A stretch of DNA of 64,000 nucleotides from assembly GCA_023313575.1 (NCBI GenBank), contig JAJTTP010000001.1, positions 1,550,001 to 1,614,000 on the forward strand, given 5' to 3'. Below the pieces are notes generated by a model, which was given only the letters and a program-made list of their open reading frames with translations, was not told the origin of the DNA and did not search any database. Positions 59,043 through 64,000 of this stretch are shown here, in pieces (positions within the stretch are counted from its first letter, which is position 1; every line of letters begins with the position of its first letter). Origin of the DNA: Eutypella sp. D-1. Its lineage: Eukaryota > Ascomycota > Sordariomycetes > Xylariales > Diatrypaceae. A program made the position numbers and the translations under genes.

Positions 59043-60296
59043 TCATAACTCATCCATCGCGGCTCCCGAACCACCATCTCCATATGGGGCCCTACCCCAG
59101 TCGAAGGGGTCGCCGCCGGGCACGCAGAGCCCGAGCCTCCAGAAGTAGTCTCGATGAGCGAAGAATAGCTGCCAGAGCTTGTACTTGGTCGGAATAGTCC
59201 AGGACATACCAGTGTCCGGGGGCGGGACGCCCGAGCGGTCGCTGAGCTCCCGTATTTCTCTGACGGCCATCCTCAGCGTCTCGCCCTCGGAACCGGCAAT
59301 GCAGTTCGGATCGTAGTCTCCCACGCAAGGGTAGATATCCGAGGGCTCCGGAGGCAGGTCCGGCTTCGAGATGAAGATCTCGCCGGCATGTGACCTGTAC
59401 CCCCATTCCGCGAGCGGTAGCAGTGGCACCGGGTCATCGACATGGGTTAGGCGCCGGTAGGTCTGCTCCTCGACTGGCTTGTGTCCTTCCTTGAGCGCGA
59501 AGGCAGCGTCCAAATATTGGACGAAGCCTTCGTTCCCCACTCTCGGCTCGCCGAACGTCGTCACGACGACGTTGTCCACCCCCATGACAACCTTCAGTTC
59601 AAGGGCCGCAAGGGCGGCCACGGCACCGCCGAGACTGTGTCCGACCAGGTGCACCGGATAATCGGGATATCTCTGGTGCAGTTCCTTGAGGTGAGGGAGC
59701 ACTTCGTCCCGCGCGGCCTTCCAAGAGGACAAGAAGCCCATATGTACAGTGCAGTTGGTACACTTGTGTTCCGGCTCCTCGGGCGGCGCGTCCCCTCCGT
59801 CCTCGGGGGACGGGTACGGGACGTATTTCTGGGGCACGGTGCTCAGGTCGACGACGGTGTTGGTGATGCTGTAGGTGCCTCGGAACGCGACGACGATCGC
59901 GCGCCCGACCGGGCCGTACGGGGCGTCTTCACCATCCTGCTGCGAGTGGAGCTGTGGCGGCTTCCCGTGGTCGACGGCGATATATCCGCAGCTGTCGCTT
60001 AGCAGCACCCCCGTGTTCCAGGTCGTGACGAGCTCCAGGGTCGGGAAGTCCTTGCACCGCGAAGCGCAGGTGAACGGTTGCCTGATGCCCGTCGTCCCGA
60101 CACAATAGGTAATGTCGACTAGTCGGGAGAGGCGCTCGAGGGATGCGAAGAAGGGCACCGAGATGCCTCCCGACGGTGACGCGAGACCGCTTGCCTGTCC
60201 TCCGCGGCCATACTGACCCGCGCTGGAAGATGCAGGCGCGAGGCCGGTTACGAAGTACGATTGTAGGTATAACAGTATTCCAGATACTAGCCGCAT
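59043..60296 (-). CDS. Secreted class 3 (fungal type) lipase
   Basis: A single exon of 417 residues on the minus strand. It is a triacylglycerol or phospholipid hydrolase of the Lipase_3 family (Rhizomucor lipase type). The first 20 residues (MRLVSGILLYLQSYFVTGLA) are a likely secretion signal. Family blocks in order: YCVGTTGIRQPFTC, GYIAVDHG, IVVAFRGTYSITN (oxyanion side), CTNCTVHMGF, and the nucleophile elbow VGHSLGGA with Ser221. VTTFGEPRVGN and THVDDPVPLLP follow, the latter holding the likely catalytic Asp, and the His is probably in GYRSHAGEIFI. Cysteines near 64/77/81 and in the CTNC pair suggest disulfides, consistent with secretion. The C-terminal 100 residues are longer than in the smallest family members. 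Substrate is not predictable. It is separated by 0.85 kb from a gene for a small secreted protein on the same strand. Confidence 0.9.
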   Translation of the reverse strand: MRLVSGILLYLQSYFVTGLAPASSSAGQYGRGGQASGLASPSGGISVPFFASLERLSRLVDITYCVGTTGIRQPFTCASRCKDFPTLELVTTWNTGVLLSDSCGYIAVDHGKPPQLHSQQDGEDAPYGPVGRAIVVAFRGTYSITNTVVDLSTVPQKYVPYPSPEDGGDAPPEEPEHKCTNCTVHMGFLSSWKAARDEVLPHLKELHQRYPDYPVHLVGHSLGGAVAALAALELKVVMGVDNVVVTTFGEPRVGNEGFVQYLDAAFALKEGHKPVEEQTYRRLTHVDDPVPLLPLAEWGYRSHAGEIFISKPDLPPEPSDIYPCVGDYDPNCIAGSEGETLRMAVREIRELSDRSGVPPPDTGMSWTIPTKYKLWQLFFAHRDYFWRLGLCVPGGDPFDWGRAPYGDGGSGAAMDEL

Positions 60297-61143
60297 TTTG
60301 TGGGTTTAGAACGAGTCAGTTCAATAGTTCGGTATGCCGGCCATAGTCGAGATTGATGACGACCATAACAAGTAGCGGTGGTTTATGTATCCAGGTAGCT
60401 GGTATAAAACCAAGGCAGGTATTATATCTGGAGTATCATGTAACAACAATAGTTGGTTCATTACTTGTTGGGAATAAGCGGGTTAAAAGGTAAAGCAATG
60501 CGCAAAGCGCGCCCTCAGGTCTGTGTGGGAAACCCCAGCGGTAAGTCAAAGTCTTGTGACTACTATATGCATTATTATGTATGTGTAAATATGTGTTGGG
60601 GAATTGGAGGATGAGTAGACGTAAAGTGAGGCTGTGGTGTTGAAGTTTAGCCAGTGACGTCGCGAAGAAAAGGATTGATGGCGCTGAACAAGCCCGCAGC
60701 CAAGCTGTACGGATGGCCTATAAGGGCTGTAAGATTGATTAACCTCAACGCTAAACCCCGGGAATGCGGGGGATGAGGGGGGGTCACGACAGTAAAAAGC
60801 TTCGATCTGGATTGGATGGATTATAGATTCCAGCGCCACCGTTCACTATTCCACCTGCACTCCTCAAACTCTCTTTCTTCTTTATATAATCCGAGCCGCA
60901 TGGGAAGCGCATCTTTGTGTCTTTGTATTAATAGTTGGTGCAGCACACTAGACATTACTTGTTAGAGCCTCGACGTTCGGGTTTCTTTCCGACAAAGAAC
61001 CTATCGTCTGAGAATCTCCATGGACAGTCAATCGCTAACTATTGTTCTACTCTATCCTGTTCGATATTCGCTACCCGAGAAACCCTAGCAATTATCGGTG
61101 GCGGCTCTCTTCTCCTTGGCCTCAATATCTCCTCGAGCCAAGC
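60297..61143. other. Intergenic region between two secreted-protein genes
   Basis: 0.85 kb holding the lipase promoter and the 3' end of the small secreted protein gene, both on the minus strand. No gene was recognised. Confidence 0.5.
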
Positions 61144-61726
61144 CTATAGAGACGGCGGCGCAGGCGAGATACTGGTGAAGTCTCCTTGTATAGGAGAGTC
61201 CCTGCCGGTGCACGTGGAACTCGACGTCGCGTTTTGGCAAGTAAGTTCAGGCTCGATCCGACCCGAGGCTTCCATCGAGGGTGTGCTACGCGGGAGTTAG
61301 AATGGAACATATGCACGAATATACACAGGTCTCCCCTGGGGGGCAAGGGGTCGTCGTGCGGACTTACCCGCCTATGCAGGTCTTCTCAATAACAGTCAGA
61401 CCGACTAGGCCAGTCGTTTGGTAGATGAACTGGACCTTGGCATCGTCGCAGGGCCACCTCTCCGCGGCGCCGGCGCTTGTCGGCTTCGACGTCGAGTTCT
61501 GGTGGCACTGGGTGTCGATGTTGGTGTCCTGGTTGACGAAATGGAACGATTTCGTGCTCTTCGTGTCGTCCTCGAGGTCCGTGTAGATCTCGAGGTCGGA
61601 GATCTCGAAACTGCCCGGCAGGATGCAGTCCGCTGCTAGTTGTATATTATCAGGGACCGCATATTTGAGGGTCCTGGACGCCACGACCGCGGCCATGAGG
61701 CCAAGTACGAGGCCAGCGGAGCGCAT
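61144..61726 (-). CDS. Small secreted cysteine-containing protein (candidate effector)
   Basis: Two exons on the minus strand, 61726-61368 and 61285-61144, give 166 residues. The intron has a GTAAGT donor, a CTAAC branch point and a TAG acceptor, and closes in frame. The first residues (MRSAGLVLGLMAAVVAS) form a short hydrophobic signal peptide. The mature part has six cysteines (contexts AADCIL, DTQCHQ, WPCDD, EKTCIG, LTCQN, STCTG), enough for three disulfides, and two N-glycosylation sites (QNSTS, QNATS). I recognise no domain. Small size, an even cysteine count and secretion fit a fungal effector or a cell-surface protein, but a role is not shown. An in-frame upstream extension to 61918 would hide the signal peptide, so ATG at 61726 is preferred. 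The second exon rests on splice signals and retained cysteines only. Confidence 0.7.
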
Positions 61727-63612
61727 CTTGGGTGTTTCTGGATAGTAAATGAAGCTTGCTTGGCCGAGAGGGAGTGGGTTTAGAACTTCGAGTTGTCCTC
61801 GGGGTCTTGGTAGGTAGCTCGATTTAAGTACTATCAGAATAAGGGGGCGCAGGCTTGGACTTGACGCTGGCTTGGCTACGAAAGTGCAACTTGGACGGGT
61901 TTCCCCTGCTGGGGGCATTCATGGTGTTTTATTCTATCCATTCTTTTTTGGCGCTGGACTTAACCGTCGACTCCCTGCCAAGGAAACCTTTCCCGTTTGT
62001 TCGGGGCCAAACGCAAGTCATTTGCTGCAGATCCTGATGTAATCAACCGCTTGATTTGCTAGAGGCGGACTATGGCCCACGTACCACCAGCGATCTGCAA
62101 GATGGATATAGGCCAGGGGTTGATGGATCAAAGATGGACCCTCCTTTTTGACAATCCCACTTTGCTTTTGCCATCGTACGGGCAAATGTACGGCAGTACT
62201 CCGAGACTTTGTCAAACTTGCTCTCAAGACCTTGCAAGACACGCCACTAGGTAACCAAGTAAATCATGGATCTCTCTCGGTGTCTTGTGATGTTTAACTA
62301 ATGCTGGGTACGCGCACGACTATTGCCACGTTGCAGACGATAATGCCTCTTGAGGTCATGCATGTAAATATATATTCCCAGCTCGCTGGTTACCCCTGAG
62401 CGTATGTAGCCAGTGGTGATCATAGCCTTACTTATTCCAGCTTGTCCAGCCATCCGACATGTCCGCGTCAGACCTCATATCCACAGACTCACTTCTAGTA
62501 ATGCTAATGCAATGAGGCTCAGCTTCTCCCCAGACCTGCATATGATGTGTGAGCTGATAGGTAAATCGATAGGCAACCAGACCAGGGTTTTCCTCTAAGT
62601 ATAGCATCAGTTAGGCTCCCAGGCTCCTCACTATTCCTCCTTGCCTGCTCGTATCCTCTCATCCTTTGGTTTGCCTAAAATGCTGTGTACGCTGCCCGCC
62701 GTGTTGCGTTCCTTCAACGCCCAACCCGGACACCTTTCATTCGTAAAGCTGCGCCTGGGTAGAAGATGTTACACTAGGACGGCACAGCCCTTGACTAAAG
62801 ATTTTCCTATCACTTACGGATGCCCTGCAGCCTCGTACGGGCAGGACGCGCACACTCGTGTTCGGTGATTAAACCACCCGACTGGTGCTACAGCTATGAA
62901 GAACGTAAGCAAGACAGTTGAGTCGCTTTGGATATGCCGCTTCTCAGTACCGTCTAATCAAGAACATGTTGATCGAGGACGCAAGGGAATTGGAGGCGAA
63001 GCTACTCTAAATCCTAGAGCGCTCAGGTTATAGCACATTTCCATCTGACCGTAACCAGTTGGAAAACATCTATAAGAAAAGAATGGAGGAAAAAGAGTAA
63101 ATTCATACCTACCTACTAAGTAAGAGTCTACCTACCCATGGACAGGGAGGTAGTATCTTAGGCATTAGCAGCCAGCATTAACACACCCGACTTACACACA
63201 AGTATCTAGGTAGGTAGGTGTCTATGGTCACCAGCTGCGATATGCCAGCTGCCAACTGACAGCCCACTGGATTATAACCCCGCGGCGTCGGACGCGTCTC
63301 CCCGCTGTAGACTGAAGATGACCGCTAGGCACCCATGGACCTGACTACATAGTGCATAGATAGCACCTAACTATCCATACTAACTAAGTATCCATGGATA
63401 TCTGTCTACCTACTTAGGGTAAGGTAGAGTATAGCAGCACGAGGCAAGTAGGCACCTACCGAACGTCGCAAACCTTGCTCTTCTTTTTCATTCAATGGAT
63501 GGTGACCATCGCCCATCACACCATTGAATGCAATTTCGACCAGCCAACGAACTTTTTCCGTTGGTCCTACATCCTCATACTCGTATCATGACTTGACCTA
63601 CTCAGTACTGAC
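61727..63612. other. Divergent intergenic region before NAS2
   Basis: 1.9 kb between the small secreted protein gene (minus) and NAS2 (plus). TACCTA/TAGGTA repeats cluster at 63105-63225. No gene was recognised; open frames are all under about 75 codons. Confidence 0.5.
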
Positions 63613-64000
63613 ATGGGCCTTCCTTTAAGGATGGATAACATTCACGCGCCGACAGTCCCTTCGGGCCCCTCATCGCGGCCTCTCACGAATGGCAGCGCGG
63701 CGCAGCTCTCGTTTGCAGAGCTGCAGTTGAAGAAGGATACTCTGGAGGCTGAGCTGAAGGCTCTCAGCGGTGTTCTAGACTCGGTTGGTCTCCGCCGCAT
63801 ACGATTGCGATGAGTGGTGCTTATTTGATCACTAACACGGCTCCCAGCATGGCGTTAACATGGACACTCCTCTTACGACGCCCGACGGATTCCCCCGAGC
63901 AGATATCGACGTAGCACAGAGTACGAGCCACCCCGAGCGAGACCTGACTGACTGGCTGACTGGTTGACTGACTGACCCCTTGCGCAAAAAAAACTAGTCC
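63613..64000 (+). CDS. NAS2: 26S proteasome assembly chaperone Nas2/PSMD9, N-terminal part (cut by window edge)
   Basis: Exons 63613-63783, 63848-63920 and the first three bases of a third exon from 63998 are in the window; the rest lies beyond it. Nas2 (p27, PSMD9) binds Rpt5 and holds it during assembly of the proteasome base. The visible part matches the N-terminal helical hairpin of the family: LSFAELQLKKDTLEAELKAL, then HGVNMDTPLLTPDGFPRADIDVAQ across two splices. The third exon begins so that the next codon is ATC, the Ile of the expected DVAQIRTTR. The first donor is GTTGGT, slightly unusual. The second intron (63921-63997) carries tandem CTGA units. The C-terminal PDZ domain should follow outside the window. 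Confidence 0.85.
63943..63976 (+). repeat. CTGA-type tandem repeat in NAS2 intron 2
   Basis: Seven or eight imperfect CTGAC/TTGAC units. Each resembles the fungal branch-point consensus, so the intron offers several candidate branch sites. Confidence 0.8.

Overview
The window looks like nuclear DNA of a filamentous ascomycete (Pezizomycotina, probably a Sordariomycete). Genes are split by short introns (about 49-395 nt) with GTAAGT-type donors and CTAAC/CTGAC-type branch points. Coding DNA is GC-rich, intergenic DNA is lower in GC, and the gene families are typical of this group. Exon structures below were built by hand from frames and splice signals; every multi-exon model closes in frame with a whole number of codons.

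Layout. 1-4985 holds no recognisable gene. 4986-6917 (+) encodes an SH3BGR/thioredoxin-fold protein with a very long charged tail. 8262-12745 (-) is PEX6, the peroxisomal AAA ATPase. 14516-16687 (+) is a membrane-anchored steryl-ester/triacylglycerol lipase. 18158-20336 (+) is a 4CL-like acyl-CoA ligase ending in AKL, a peroxisomal targeting signal. 20855-21877 (-) is the mitochondrial F1-ATPase assembly factor ATP11. 23702-33044 is an accessory island: a degenerate G-alpha-like protein with a STAND-type N-terminal domain, an AAA ATPase with a probable C-terminal frame lesion, and, head-to-head with it, a STAND-like protein without a normal P-loop. Housekeeping genes then resume: PRP39-like splicing factor (34057-36523, +), mitochondrial cytochrome c peroxidase (39759-40902, +), a DUF3176 membrane protein (42389-44671, -), a synaptojanin-like phosphoinositide phosphatase (47719-52113, -), 14-3-3 (53781-55139, -), a secreted class 3 lipase (59043-60296, -), a small six-cysteine secreted protein (61144-61726, -), and the start of NAS2/PSMD9 (63613-64000, +), which is cut by the window edge.

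How genes may work together. The lipase, the PTS1-bearing acyl-CoA ligase and PEX6 lie within 12 kb and could be consecutive steps of lipid use: release of the acyl chain, CoA activation inside peroxisomes, and recycling of the PTS1 receptor. This is a positional inference only. The 23.7-33.0 kb island resembles the fungal NLR/STAND-type self/non-self repertoire and is the most likely place for something undescribed: two of its three proteins seem to have lost the nucleotide-binding motif of their families.

No tRNA, rRNA, CRISPR array or intact transposon was recognised. Intergenic regions are rich in short TAGG/CCTA tandems and homopolymer tracts.
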